Shown one piece after another: positions 22,084 to 32,738 of a DNA stretch of 64,000 nucleotides. The notes below the pieces were generated by a model, which was not told the origin of the DNA, searched no databases, and saw only the letters and a list, made by a program, of their open reading frames with translations. The stretch comes from Magicicada septendecula (Eukaryota > Arthropoda > Insecta > Hemiptera > Cicadidae), in NCBI GenBank assembly GCA_034769895.1, contig CM068367.1, positions 1,317,471,046 through 1,317,535,045 on the forward strand, written 5' to 3'. Positions within the stretch are counted from its first letter, which is position 1; every line of letters begins with the position of its first letter. A program made the position numbers and the translations under genes.

Positions 22084-24302
22084 CAGTACACTCTCACTAA
22101 TCCAGCAGATATCAGACCAGTGTAGTGCCGGATCAGTGGAAATGCCGGATTAATGGATGGTTATTAGAAAAAAATGCATTTAAATAGTAAAAAGTAGCGT
22201 ACATTGTACATAATGGTAAAACATGAAAAAACTTACACCCGATTAAAACATTGGATTAAAAATGTAGTAAATTATCTTCTATTTTTTTTTTAACTAATTA
22301 TTCAAATTAGTTTTATGTTTATAATTTAGTCAAACGTAGGAAAAAATGAAACTCGTAGAGTAATGTACAGTACCATTCTATTGGAATGAAAAAACTGTAA
22401 ATTATCTTCTGTTTCTTGGTTTGAAACAACACTTTAATGTTTTTTCTTACAGTTTTTTCAACATGAGAATTTCACAAGCGGACATACCATTTTCTTCTGC
22501 CCACTTAGTAGAAGTTGTGAAGGCATCCACTGCCATATCACTGTCCACTGTATGAACAGCTGTTGGTGCTTCTCCCTCTTCCTCCTCTTCTCTGGTCATC
22601 ACATCGACTACTTCATTGTCTGTCATAAACAGTTTTTATTTTCATCTTTGTCACCTGCCAGCCACTTGTTTACTTGTTTATATATATGTCTGTTGTCAAG
22701 TCATCTGTTTTGTCTACTAGTTTCTCAGTGATTGTATCTCGCAACTCACGCAGTTCAGCATCTATGTTGTCGTTATCATCCACACTAAAAGATTACTCTT
22801 TTTTCATGTTTTGATCATTGTCCGTTTTTTTATATTGCTGTAACAATATCATGTCAGGTCAAAAATTACCCCATGAACAAACAATTGTTATTTCAGATAG
22901 ATTTTCTCAAGCATTTGCAAGAGAAACAACCACGTCTTTTAGGTTTGTTTCTTTTAAAGACTGAATCACACTCAAACTGTCCAATTTAGATAAAACCTTG
23001 TACAGTAGCATTTTTTGTACTGCATTTTGACCGTTTGAATAATGTTTTGGTCCATGGGTTGTAAAAGAGCAGTAACATAATAATAATAACAATGGCTCCC
23101 ATGTGTACCACCGAAGTAGCTTAGGAGTAACATTTGGGGGTAAAAACATTATATGCACAAAACCATTTTTGATTTCATACCATCTTCATCAGGGTGACTT
23201 GGACAATTATCCAAAATAAGCAGGGCTTTTTGTGGTAATTTCTGCTTTTTGAGAAATCATTTCACCAACGGTACAAATTTTTCATTAAACCTCTCTGTAA
23301 TGACTGACTTATGGCTCATGCTCTGCTTTGGGTTTTATAGTCAACAGGAAGATTAACGTTTTTGAAGGCTCTAGGGTTTTATGCATTACCAAGCATTAAC
23401 AAGTCCAGTTTGTGTGTATCACTTGTGTTGTAACAAGGCATAAAAGTGATTCTGTCCTTGGCCACTTTTCGTTTCAGAGCACTAGCTTCGGCACGGTGAA
23501 CAAAAGTCTTTTTAGGCAAAAGCCGCCAAAATAGACCACTCTCATCAGCATTGTAGACTTAGCTGGCAATTAGACCCAGTTCCCAAAGATATTCAAAATT
23601 TTTTTTTATAAGGTTCAACTGTGTCAATGTCACGACAGTTTTTTGCCTGTAGTACTCAACGGCTGAATTCCGAAACGCTTTTTGAATTTTTCCAACCAAC
23701 CTTCACTAGCCTGAAAATCATCTTTTTCCATAATTTTTCTGAAGAAGAATTTTGCTTTTTCCTTAAGAATTTCTCCTGAAATAGGTGTATACCTAATAGT
23801 ACACTCTTGAAGGAACCAAGTGTATAGGGTATCTTCAACTTGAGTGAACTCGCCCATTTTTAATGTTTTTGTTACACATTTCTTATTTTCATTGTTTTCT
23901 ATGAACAAAATTTGAATTTTTTTGCTGTTCTTTCTTATATCGTGTATCATAGCATGGCCACCACCATATTCATTAGTGGGGTTAACTAACTTATCACCTT
24001 TTTCAAGTCTTTTTAAACTCTTGTTTCTCTGAAGTAGTGTTAATGTTTTATGTTTTATTTTGCACTGTGACGACATATTGCACTCACGATCTTAAATTAC
24101 GTAAACATGGCAAATAATTATACCACGAAAAAATAAACAATTGCAAATAAACGACACTGTACACAGCTAGGAACTAATGATGCAACTGACGTCTATGGTC
24201 AGTGACTTGTTTTCTCCTCCACGGTCACCAACACCCGCCTGAAAACGCTGGACTACTGGAGGGATCGGACTATCGCAGTGCCGGATTACAGAGGGTGTAC
24301 TG
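22084..24302 (-). mobile_element. Tigger-like transposon, second family
   Basis: Inverted ends CAGTACACTCTCACTAATCC (left) and CAGTACACCCTCTGTAATCC (right, opposite strand), TA duplications at 22082-22083 and 24303-24304, length 2219 bp. The transposase runs on the minus strand and is badly decayed. It sits inside the ARL14EP-like intron, 186 bp from the upstream exon. Confidence 0.9.
22907..24076 (-). pseudogene. Tigger transposase, heavily decayed
   Basis: The N-terminal half is one open frame (24076-23630): MSSQCKIKHKTLTLLQRNKS, then MIHDIRKNSKKIQ, and the second HTH DDFQASEGWLEKFKKRFGI. The catalytic half is a string of frames with stops, but LDNCPSH (minus, near 23205) and MFLPPNVTPKLL (23153-23118) mark the second-aspartate and post-catalytic blocks of a DDE_1 domain. 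The sequence after NVTP is lost. More decayed than the Tigger at 9.6 kb and of a different family, as the ends differ. Confidence 0.85.
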
Positions 24303-24489
24303 TAATAAGAATCAAGAATTGCCACTGTGGTTGCACTATCTGTGAGATGAGACTTGAAACCTTTGTGTCTTAAAGTAAACTTGATAAGCCTCATCCATTC
24401 ATAATATTTTGACAATAAGGAGATAATCCAACCATTAAAAATAAATTGCAACATACAATAAACCAAATTTTTAAAATATGGATACTTAC

Positions 24490-24606
24490 TATGTACCACT
24501 TCTTCCAGGGCCTACCGTCTGTTCATAAATCTTTCTTTTTAATTTTCTTTTTTCTCGATTACTCTTTTCTGGATCAAAATTTTCTAAAAACTTCATTCTC
24601 TTGTAT
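24490..24606 (-). CDS. ARL14EP-like protein, upstream exon
   Basis: A 117-bp exon between a strong acceptor (ttttattcttgttacag) and a consensus donor (gtaagtat). It encodes YKRMKFLENFDPEKSNREKR then KLKRKIYEQTVGPGRSGT, a basic helical segment like the one preceding the cysteine-rich domain in ARL14EP-type proteins. The exon ends with two bases of a codon (TA); the C opening the exon at 13696 restores Tyr and an open frame into the domain. The intron between is 10,793 bp and holds two transposons. The upstream exon with the start codon was not found. Confidence 0.75.
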
Positions 24607-25602
24607 CTGTAACAAGAATAAAACTATTACATGTCAGAATATCAAACGGCTGTAATATCTTAACAGTTGATGAAAAATATGTGTGCTAGCCAAAACTGAC
24701 TGGTTATGTTTAAATAACCTACTGATACAAGTACTTCAAAGTTACTAACACACGCACACACACAGTCTGGCTGGAAAACCTGATGCTTTTAAAATAGCTA
24801 TACTGTGACCCATGGAAGTGTCACCGAACAGCACACATGATGCCATTTTAGTAGTTATTGAACATAAGTGACTTGGTTGCTGAAAGTAGCAAATGTTTTG
24901 TTTGTATTTTAATATACAGCTACTGAAAAGTATACAAAGTATACCCAGAATACAATATTGTTATGGGCAGAAAACATCACACAACCAGGTTATAACTGTA
25001 AAAGAAACTACCAGAAGTTGTGTAAACTATCTAGACACAAAAAAAACATTGGTATGGTTAGGACTATAATACTTTGTACAGTATGAATATATAATAACAA
25101 TAAATTTTCATGCCTATATGTGTTTATGGTAAGAAAATTATTTGTGCCAACAATGAATGGACATGGCATTTACACTAGTACTTAAAATCGGTTTTAACAA
25201 AAAGAAGCAACAGCCATAGAACTTCTATATAGCGGTCATAGAAATGTTTCCTGGTTTTGTCATTTCTCAGAAACTTACTGCAGCCTGCTTGACTGCTGCT
25301 GTAATAAACCATGTGAACCAGATGCGTTAACAGCAGTGAGTTAAGACTGTACAGCACAGACCTTCCACATAAGTTGGCTATAAGAATAAGTGTGAAAACC
25401 AAAAAGCACTTGAATGGTGTTTCCAAAACCAACTGTATAGTTAACAGTACTTGCATGTTTATAAAACATATATACTGTTTCCGTTCTTAGCTTAATCGTG
25501 ATGTAAACAAACAGGGGTGGCACAAGTGAAACGGTATTTGCTGCTTGAATTAGAGGCATGTCACTCTGACAGAAGGAGTACAGACAGAGTACATATAATG
25601 TT
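24607..25602. other. Non-coding; upstream intron or 5' flank
   Basis: No gene seen. 25466-25520 (minus) resembles 26890-26940 (plus) over about 50 bp (gtttgtttacatca, ggaaacagtata), an inverted pair of unknown origin. A short CA-like run lies near 24750. Confidence 0.5.
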
Positions 25603-26153
25603 GTTGTTGTTGTTTTCCAATGGCTCCCCCTTCGTACATTTAAACCCATTTGGTACCGAGCTTCCCAATAAAGACCACTGTAATTTCTGAGTTCTTGCAT
25701 TTCCCGGTTCAGCTTCACACACTCCAATAAATGATTTTTGTTCATTTTTGAGTATTCTGTCCTGCACAATACACATTCTTCTGTGGTGGAAATTTTTAAT
25801 TTGTAGAGATGCGCTGAGAGACAGTCATGGCCAGTTTCCAGTCTAAAGTTGGCGACTGCTTCCTTCCTGGGTTTTCTACAGTTGTTATTCCATAACTGTT
25901 CAATCCCTGACCATGTTTTTCTTTCTGATATGTTTCTTGCTTCTTCCAGGAAGCGAGAGTTTGTTATCCTTGTCATTAGTCTTCTTAGGGTGCTGAAGTC
26001 ATGGGTACTCTCCCGGTGGTAGAGCATTGTCCCTCGCTTTGCCAAGGTGTCCGCTGTCTCATTTCCCGAGATGCCTATGTGAGATGGGATCCACTGAATA
26101 ACTATCTCCTTGTTAAGTGCTGTAAGCTGCCTGGTGAGTCGTCTTGCTTCCAG
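25603..26153 (-). mobile_element. 5'-truncated LINE with RNase H, perfect TSD
   Basis: The insertion is bounded by identical 16-bp copies of gagtacatataatgtt at 25587-25602 and 26154-26169. On the minus strand it ends in a (CAA)n-type tail (ttgttgttgttg at the plus-strand left end), typical of I/R1-like LINEs. Only the last ~550 bp of the element are present: RNase H C-terminal half and the post-RNase H zinc-finger region. Confidence 0.9.
25610..26153 (-). pseudogene. LINE ORF2 end: RNase H and CCHC region
   Basis: Minus-strand frame reads EIVIQWIPSHIGISGNETAD then TLAKRGT, the last RNase H motif with its catalytic His and Asp. Further on FRLETGHDCLSAHLYKL and CVLCRTEYSKMNKNHLLEC form the C-x2-C...H...C motif that follows RNase H in many non-LTR elements. 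The frame then runs through the tail into flanking DNA, so codons beyond about 25610 are not the element's. The 5' end (endonuclease, RT) was never inserted here, as expected from aborted target-primed reverse transcription. Confidence 0.85.
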
Positions 26154-26369
26154 GAGTACATATAATGTTTATACTGTATAAACACAAGTAAATTGTCATA
26201 ATTTGTCCTGACCTAAGTAACATTTGTGTGACTGTGTCAGAGCGACAATGACATATTTTCTTTTATTCATTGTTTGAAAATCGCAAGAAAAAAAAGTAGG
26301 CCTATACTTAAAGCAAAAATAGATTGCTGTGATAATTGCCAGTGTATAGTATATTATCAGCTGCTGTCA

Positions 26370-26770
26370 GAGAGTAATTCAATCAATGCCTTTCATGTCT
26401 GTGTCGGAACTTGAATCATCACTCGAGTCAGCAGTGTGAATGATAAGATTGTCCAGGACAGTGTCTGTAATTTGGTCCAATTCCCTTATCTTCTTCCTTG
26501 AATACATGCTCCACACAACGACTCCAACTGTCTGTTGCTATTTCATTTACCGTCTTCTCTATCAGTTGTTTTAAAACGTGCAGCTTATATATATATTGTG
26601 TTGTGACGGACAACATATCTTTTCAACTGGCTCTATATTTATTCAATAGGATACAGAATACAGTGATAAGGAGGAAGTTTTAAAATGGCATGCCCCAATT
26701 TTTCGGCAATATCATTTACTAAAAGCGATAAAGTTCTGCTGTGTGTTCATAAAGATGATTAAACGTAATA
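26370..26770 (-). pseudogene. DDE_3 transposase C-terminal fragment
   Basis: Minus strand: VNDIAEKLGHAILKLPPYHC then PIE (the catalytic Glu, near 26648), SQLKRYV, KLHVLKQLIEKTVNEIATDSW and, after one frame change, ELDQITDTVLDNLIIH with an acidic serine-rich end. The G-H-x-x-x-x-L-P-P-Y-H block and the tail resemble the transposase at 45.1-46.5 kb, including its long D-to-E spacer signature. Two stops lie beside the Glu. Nothing N-terminal to the spacer remains. Confidence 0.65.
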
Positions 26771-27923
26771 AAAACCACTTGTCGCAGTAATGGCAACTCT
26801 CACATGACTATACAGACATTTTGCACATTTGTGTAACAGATTACTGTGTGAACAATGTCAACGCCCCTGACCAATAGCATTTCAGATGAGCCACATGGGT
26901 TTGTTTACATCAGGATTAAACTAAGAATGGAAACAGTATACATTATTATTCTGTACATTTACACAATAAATCTGCTAATATGCAACATTTGCTTGGATTG
27001 TATGAATTCAAAAAACCATCAGGTTCTCTGCCGGACCCTGTATAACAGAAAGATAAAAAAATAGAGTCTGTAGGTATAATCACATACCTATATTCTGGGT
27101 CCATTATCGTCTTATCATGCAACTATTTACTGAGAAGGTTGCTTTATGTGGCCATAGAAGCCAGTAGAGAACATCTTGTAGAACATCTCAGACAGCATGA
27201 TATGACACCATTCAAACATCTGTGGGACAAAAATGCTACGTACGGAAGTCTACAAACTGTACAGGTTATTTATATGTTTATCCAATGGAATTAAACTACT
27301 AAAAATGGAGACACAGTGAACTGAATATATGTACTGAATTTTTTAAATGCACATGAAAAACAATGTTTGTTAATGACAGCTCACATTAATGGGTCAACAC
27401 AAATGACAGTAATGTGTATTTATTTGCAACTCTATAAATACATGAGAGCAATTTGTATAGAACATTTGTGAGAGTACAAATGGATGTTGTGTATTTTAGT
27501 GAGAAATGATTTCCAATTACCATACTGTAGAGATGAAATCGTAAGCCTACCCTAATCTTTAGCAATCAGTCTCTACTCTGGTATACCCATCACTATGTTA
27601 CTGTTGAGATTTGTGAGTTTTGGAGCAGACTGTGAAAGTCAGAAATTAAGTGTAGTGTTGATTGTATTACGGCTTAAGACAGTGGAAAATTAGGTATTTT
27701 GAAAGGAAAGCATTGTAGGCTTAGTACAGCACTCAACCAACATTGCGCTTGGCTCAAACACAGTTTTTAATCTTCATATACAGTAGTCTTCATACACTAT
27801 TACAGTAGAGCATCAGCTGTCTGAATATAAACTATCCAATTTCACTGGAAAAGAAAACATTTGCAAATTTGATAGAATTGTTATGTTTGGCTTTCTTATG
27901 TGTGATGCACTCATTTTAAGTTA
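26771..27923. other. Non-coding
   Basis: AT-rich, no gene recognised apart from the ~50-bp inverted similarity (26890-26940) to 25466-25520. Confidence 0.55.
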
Positions 27924-29205
27924 CACGGGGGATCAAATATAAACTGGAATTTTTCTTTTACATTTTATTGAATCCATAAAAAGTACATACTTTTATATTA
28001 TTTTTCTACATAGTCTCCTGATTTGGGAACTCATTTTTTCCATCAAATTGACAATTTTTTTGATCCCTTCTTCGAAGAAAGAGGAACTGTGTGTTTACAG
28101 CCAGTTCTGTGTGAACCCACTGCATCACTGTCAAATCACTGTCCTCTCAATGCTTCTTTAAGTGGTCCAAACAAATGGCAGTCACATGGTGATAAATCTG
28201 GACCATAAGTGTGTTCTAGGTCCATCCAGCGAAATTTTCCAGCTTCTCACATGTTAGTGCAGTGGTACAAGACCTTGGATTGTCGTGAAGGAGAAAAATG
28301 TGTGGCATTGATCCCCAACATCACTTATTGCAATAGGCTGCTTTTACATAGTTCAGAAGCTTACAATAATAGGCAGCATTCACTGTTCTTTGTTCAAGAA
28401 GAAAATCTATCAAAAGAACACCTGCCAAGTCCCAAAAAATGGTTACACACACCTTTCCAACTGACTGACAAGTATTTTTGGCCTTGACCGACCGGCGCAC
28501 CTTCCCCTGTCTTTCATGCGCCATGCTCGCTTGTTTTGATTCAGGGGTGTAGTGTTGGTCCCACGTTTCACCACAAGTGAGAATATGGTGTAACAAATCC
28601 TCCCCCTCCTCCTTATAGCGAGTCAAGAGGGTTTCACAAACATCCAGATGAACACATTTCTATTCTTGGGCAAGGAGACGAGGAACCCAACTGGTAGACA
28701 CTTCTGATAATTTAAGTTTTTGTTGATCATCAAACACTTCTATAGCTTATTCCTACTGCTTATGCAATTTCTGAAAACTTTATGGACCGATATGAATCAA
28801 TAAGGTTATGAAGAGCATGAATGTTTTTTTTATGACACTTGTACATGGTCATTGTTGGTGGGTTGGTATTCCACAGTTTTCCATCCGATAAAAAAAATGT
28901 ATGTGTCAATGAAACACATTGAGTTTTTGAAAGAGTTTGTTAACCATGTTGTGGTTGAAATCTCAACATTTTGGCAGGTTTACTGCCTTCAGTGGCGAAG
29001 AATTTGATTATGATACCTTGTGCAATGGACGAACATACCTCTTGCTCAGTCACTACTGACAAGATGTAGTGAGACCTGCGGGACGAGTCTGGGAAGGGGA
29101 TGATTTCAGATGTCCCCACCATTATCCGCTCATGGCTGCGTTGTGCTCCGTTCACTTACTCAGCCACTGGACAAGAATTCCAGTTCACTTCTGATCCACC
29201 CTCAC
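27924..29205 (-). mobile_element. mariner element, full length, decayed
   Basis: Inverted ends share ggatca...aactggaatt (27931-27954 plus; 29172-29200 on the other strand), with a TA beside the left end. About 1.28 kb, the normal mariner length. The transposase is on the minus strand. Confidence 0.8.
28020..29130 (-). pseudogene. mariner transposase pseudogene
   Basis: In order on the minus strand: EQEVCSSIAQGIIIKFF and FATEGSKPAKML (N-terminal HTH, near 29050), LHNLIDSYRSIKFSEIA, QKLKLSEVSTSWVPRLLAQE (the WVPRLL linker), then LTRYKEEGEDLLHHI. The first catalytic block reads TCGETW where the family has T-G-D-E-T-W, so the first Asp is lost. HYTPESKQASM, GVLLIDFLLEQ, HDN (second Asp) and YGPDLSPCDCHLFGPLKEAL (third Asp region, near 28160) follow in shifted frames. 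Many stops and frameshifts; dead. Confidence 0.85.
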
Positions 29206-29785
29206 AATTACTTGATGTATTACCACTTCATATACTCGAAAAGTTAAAAAAGTACAATTGTTTTAGTACAGCATATTAAATGAGTGTTTGGAAAGAAAAT
29301 GAATAGACGATAATATGAATCTATGATAGTCAGATGAGACATGAGCATGTAATTAATCATCACACTAATATCTACTGTTATCACTGTCATTTTGCGTTTT
29401 CTACTGAGGAACTTAAAAACAGTGAATTTATCTTGATAAAACAGATGAAAGATCTAGCCACAAATTACCCACAATATAAATGATTTAAAAAAAAAATTTA
29501 TATTATTTTTTAAATTATTAAAATTAAATTAAATTAAATTAGGCATATAATGCCTAAACGTTAAAGTCTATAAATACATAACTAACATTTTTTTATCATT
29601 GTACTGACTATCATATTATAATTTTTATTATTTTCTTTAAAATACGAGATTTTTAATGCATTGTAAGTAGTGTATTGTGCAGTATAAAATCTATGTACTT
29701 AAAAGTACATGTACAAAAGAAACCATAGCTACAATATTTAAACAATTTTAATACATTTTAAATGGTAAACACTGCAGACAGCAGT
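29206..29785. other. AT-rich spacer
   Basis: Contains a short (AAATT)n run near 29510-29540. Nothing coding. Confidence 0.6.
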
Positions 29786-29789
29786 ATAT

Positions 29790-30372
29790 TGTTATGACGG
29801 TCTACTCGATCGTCGTAGGTACAGTGGAAACAAAATAAGTACAAGACACCAATTAAGTCACTAATCACACCTTTAATTGTTATAGTAAAACAGTTCGTAA
29901 TTAACAACACAGTGTCTACAACAAATCAAATGAAATTGTTCATACGCAATAAAATGTCCACTAATATTAAAACTCAACTGTATTACAATTATACCGTCCG
30001 AATATAAAACGCAACACTTCACTAATAACTACTTGAACGTACACCGTAATAACTCGAACCGCTCTGTAAATATATCGCACTAATACTCTCGAACCGCACA
30101 GTCAAAAATCTCGCATTGAACTGAAAACTAAGGCCGCGACGCGATGTATTTATAGTTACGCTCACACACCAGAAGCTTCCAAACTGTGTCTTATCTCTCG
30201 CAAACTACGTAAATTGCTACGGCCTTGACACAGTCCGAGCGCCCGAGCGGAGCCTGGCACAGTCGAGAAAATTCTCGCAAAATGCGTTTAGTAGCACGTA
30301 CACCACACGCTTACGTCGAGATCTTTCTGGCGCATTCGATAAACGCGTAGATTGTTCTATGCTGTCGTAGCA
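29790..30372 (-). repeat. 3' LTR
   Basis: 583 bp, TGTTATGACG to TCGTAGCA in plus orientation, which is TGCTACGA to CATAACA in element orientation. Differs from the other LTR at the two bases after TGTTA, at one C/T in tagttacgctc and one T/C in aactgtgtctt. Confidence 0.95.
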
Positions 30373-31551
30373 CTTCCCCCTCCTTAAGCCTGTTCGTCCC
30401 GAACTGGCAAAGCGTCTTCGAAGTAATACTCGACCAGGCGATCTAGGTGGCCATCCTTGCGAAGGATAATTTTCCTGTTCTTCGAATTCAGTCTCGTGTG
30501 ATCCGAATATCACGTTCCCAGGAATGCGAATCTTTCGCGCAACCACTAGCTTCGCTGGAATCACTCTCGTTGCGTCATGTACTAATGACCTAAATACCAC
30601 TGGCTGATCCAAGTTTGTTTGGTTCTCGTCAACAACCTCTTGCGTAACCTCATCTTCAGCCACTTTACCCTCGGCCGCTTCTATCAGCTCAGGAACAAGC
30701 AAGAGTTTTGTCTCGACACCCATAGTTGGCTCTCCAATCACTTCTTTTGTCGTTATACTTATTTGTACTTTCTCTGCTAGTTCTGCCTCCATTTCTGCTT
30801 GCAACAGGGAGGTTTCCTCTTGACCAGACTTGTTGAATTTTTCTTCGACTAATGCCACTCGCTTAATCGAATGGTTGGTAGACCCTGTCATTTTAGCCAT
30901 GCAAAGCTTTATCTTCTCTTGGCCAACTTTCAGGACATTCTCTCTTAAGTCCACAACGAATCCGTAGGCATTCATAATGTCCGTGCCAAGAATCAATTCA
31001 TCGACAATGTCTGCAACGAGCATTTGGTGGCTAAACTCAAGAAGACCCAGGCGTACACGTACGTCTACCTTTCCTAGTACCTTGATGGGGCTTCCAGTCA
31101 CAGTCTGTATTGTACAAGAGCTAATTAGAGGATGGCGGTTACAGACTAAGTCAGGGCGCACAATGGACACTGTTGCGCCCGTGTCAACTGTAAATGATGT
31201 TGGTTTACCATCCGCAAATCCACTAACAATCAAGTTTCCACTGATCTTATGTAGCGTGCAAACTGTGTGCTGTTCTGGGCCTTTACTTCTCCAATTGGTG
31301 CGATCAGTCTCTTCTCCCTGTATCTTCTTCTCCCAACAGTCTACCTGTAGATGACCACGTTTTCCACAGTTGTAACATTTCGGTCTTCTGTCTTTTTCAA
31401 ATCGTTGCGACTCTCTTGAACTTTTGAACTGTTTGTCCGACAACACTTTTTCTGCACCCATCGTAACGGTAATGTGATACAGGGATCTTCTGACTGCAAC
31501 GTGATGGCACAAACCCATTAATGTAGCGGGACGCTGACTTGGCAGCTTCAA
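30217..31551 (-). CDS. Zinc knuckle plus retropepsin, with a shifted pol-end tail
   Basis: CYNCGKRGHLQVDC is a CCHC knuckle (near residue 60). FTVDTGATVSIV (about residue 125) is the aspartic-protease catalytic loop, and ELILGTDIMNAYGFVVDL (about 190-207) is the closing I-L-G-x-D block, so the protease is full length. The following acidic linker runs to about 30500. From there the current frame is arginine-rich and unlike a family protein, whereas the next frame (about 30395-30500) gives GHLDRLVEYYFEDALPV and stops just before the polypurine tract, as the end of a pol polyprotein would. I infer that pol was deleted internally and its last codons now lie out of frame. The formal ORF runs on into the LTR. 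Confidence 0.85.
   Translation of the reverse strand: MKLPSQRPATLMGLCHHVAVRRSLYHITVTMGAEKVLSDKQFKSSRESQRFEKDRRPKCYNCGKRGHLQVDCWEKKIQGEETDRTNWRSKGPEQHTVCTLHKISGNLIVSGFADGKPTSFTVDTGATVSIVRPDLVCNRHPLISSCTIQTVTGSPIKVLGKVDVRVRLGLLEFSHQMLVADIVDELILGTDIMNAYGFVVDLRENVLKVGQEKIKLCMAKMTGSTNHSIKRVALVEEKFNKSGQEETSLLQAEMEAELAEKVQISITTKEVIGEPTMGVETKLLLVPELIEAAEGKVAEDEVTQEVVDENQTNLDQPVVFRSLVHDATRVIPAKLVVARKIRIPGNVIFGSHETEFEEQENYPSQGWPPRSPGRVLLRRRFASSGRTGLRRGKCYDSIEQSTRLSNAPERSRRKRVVYVLLNAFCENFLDCARLRSGARTVSRP
30373..30385 (-). other. Polypurine tract
   Basis: Minus-strand AAGGAGGGGGAAG directly abuts the 3' LTR, the expected plus-strand primer. Confidence 0.85.
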
Positions 31552-32182
31552 ACTCTAGGGCGTGAACAAGAGCTCCTGAGCTATCTCGGTGTCTTGCCAT
31601 TCGTAACACTTGCTGAAGTTCACAATCTCCGATGCCATCAATAAATGTCTGCACCGTAAACCTTATTCGGAAGTCTTCTGGTGCTTCAGGATAGGCCAAT
31701 CTAATCAATCTGTCGATACTTGCTTCAAATTCTTGCAGACTTTCCCCGGAACGTTGTCGTCTTGTTCTCAACTGAGCGTAGTACACCTCTCGCAAATGTT
31801 TATCACCATACCGTAATTCCAGAGCTTTTATCAACTCGGCATAGGTGTTCTGGCTGTCAGGTGGCATTTTCTGTAGTAGTTCTGCCGCGGGTCCTTTTAA
31901 TGCAAGAACAAGTGAAACAGCCTTGTCTTTTTCTGTCCAATTATTTGCGCATGCAGCAGCTTCAAATTGGCGGAGGTACGTTGCCCAGTGAGTGCTTCCG
32001 TCAAAGGTTGGAGCTTTGACATGAACTGTCCCTACTGCAGGCAAAGTGACTTTCTCTGTTAACTTATTTTCTGTGTATTTTTCTGTCTTGATCACTGGTA
32101 CAGTCTGTTCAGAAATTTGTTTTGGTTGAATCTTCATGCACTGTTCAACTTCAATTTTAATTTGTTCTCTTATGTTTGCCAT
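31397..32182 (-). CDS. Gag (capsid-type, retrotransposon gag domain)
   Basis: 261 residues. PTFDGSTHWATYLRQFEAAA, WTEKDKAVSLVLALKGPAAE, LLQKMP and LRTRRQRSGESLQEFEASID follow the classic Ty3/gypsy Gag order (F-x-G-x2-x-W-x2-Y-L, L-x-G-x-A, R-x-x-x-E-S-L-x-x-F). The domain covers about residues 55-215. It starts four bases after the stop of the upstream coiled-coil ORF, suggesting termination-reinitiation, and overlaps the zinc-knuckle ORF by 155 bp in another frame, consistent with a programmed or mutational frameshift. The capsid would package element RNA. Confidence 0.9.
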   Translation of the reverse strand: MANIREQIKIEVEQCMKIQPKQISEQTVPVIKTEKYTENKLTEKVTLPAVGTVHVKAPTFDGSTHWATYLRQFEAAACANNWTEKDKAVSLVLALKGPAAELLQKMPPDSQNTYAELIKALELRYGDKHLREVYYAQLRTRRQRSGESLQEFEASIDRLIRLAYPEAPEDFRIRFTVQTFIDGIGDCELQQVLRMARHRDSSGALVHALEFEAAKSASRYINGFVPSRCSQKIPVSHYRYDGCRKSVVGQTVQKFKRVATI

Positions 32183-32186
32183 TTCA

Positions 32187-32648
32187 TTAGTTTTCTACTG
32201 CAGATATTTTTGTTGACATAACTTCTTCCACAGTCAAGACAGATTTTTCTACTTTAGCTATTTTATTTGACATGGATTCTTCTACGTCAGATATTCTGGT
32301 AATCTGATTGTTGAGCTCACCTCGTAATTCACCTACGTCACCACGTAGGAGACCCAATTCTGCGGTAGTATGTTCTTGCATCTGCTTTTGTTCATGAATT
32401 AATGCTTTGATGTCATCTGCCTCCTGCTTGCGTTTTTCATCCTGTCGTTTTTCTGCTTCTTCTCTTTCTTGTATTCGTTCTTCTTTTTGTCGTCTTTCTG
32501 TTTCTTCCGCCTTCTGTCTGCGTCTTTCCTCTGCTTCCAGCAGGAGGGTTTTCTGTCTCTCTTCCGCTTTCTCTGAATCCTGTCGTCGTCGTTCTTCTGT
32601 CTGCAACAACAGCGCCTGGAAATTTTCCATCATCTGACTGGCATCCAT
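32187..32648 (-). CDS. Coiled-coil leader protein of the LTR element
   Basis: 153 residues starting MDASQMMENFQALLLQTEER. About residues 15-85 are an E/R/K/Q-rich helix with repeated EERRRQ and EAEERRRQKAEE-type units; the C-terminal part has hydrophobic heptads (LGLLRGDVGELRGELNNQI). Such coiled coils precede the capsid domain in several insect gypsy-type Gags, here split off by a stop codon (TAA at 32189-32187) with the Gag ATG four bases later. It may help multimerisation; that is inference. Confidence 0.75.
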   Translation of the reverse strand: MDASQMMENFQALLLQTEERRRQDSEKAEERQKTLLLEAEERRRQKAEETERRQKEERIQEREEAEKRQDEKRKQEADDIKALIHEQKQMQEHTTAELGLLRGDVGELRGELNNQITRISDVEESMSNKIAKVEKSVLTVEEVMSTKISAVEN

Positions 32649-32720
32649 TGTTTTTCGATTAATTACGAATTACACTCGTCTTGTACAAAGTATCCACTGT
32701 TTCCACTGTTAACCGTTCTA

Positions 32721-32737
32721 TCCCACTTCTGACACCA
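32721..32737 (-). other. Primer-binding site (tRNA-Leu-like)
   Basis: On the minus strand TGGTGTCAGAAGTGGGA begins one base after the 5' LTR. It is complementary to the 3' end (…TTCTGACA-CCA) of animal leucine tRNAs as I know them. Confidence 0.75.
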
Positions 32738-32738
32738 C

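Noticed and set aside
22500-22800. Acidic/serine-rich minus-strand text as a separate gene
   Set aside because: It is the C-terminal part of the decayed Tigger transposase within that element's ends.
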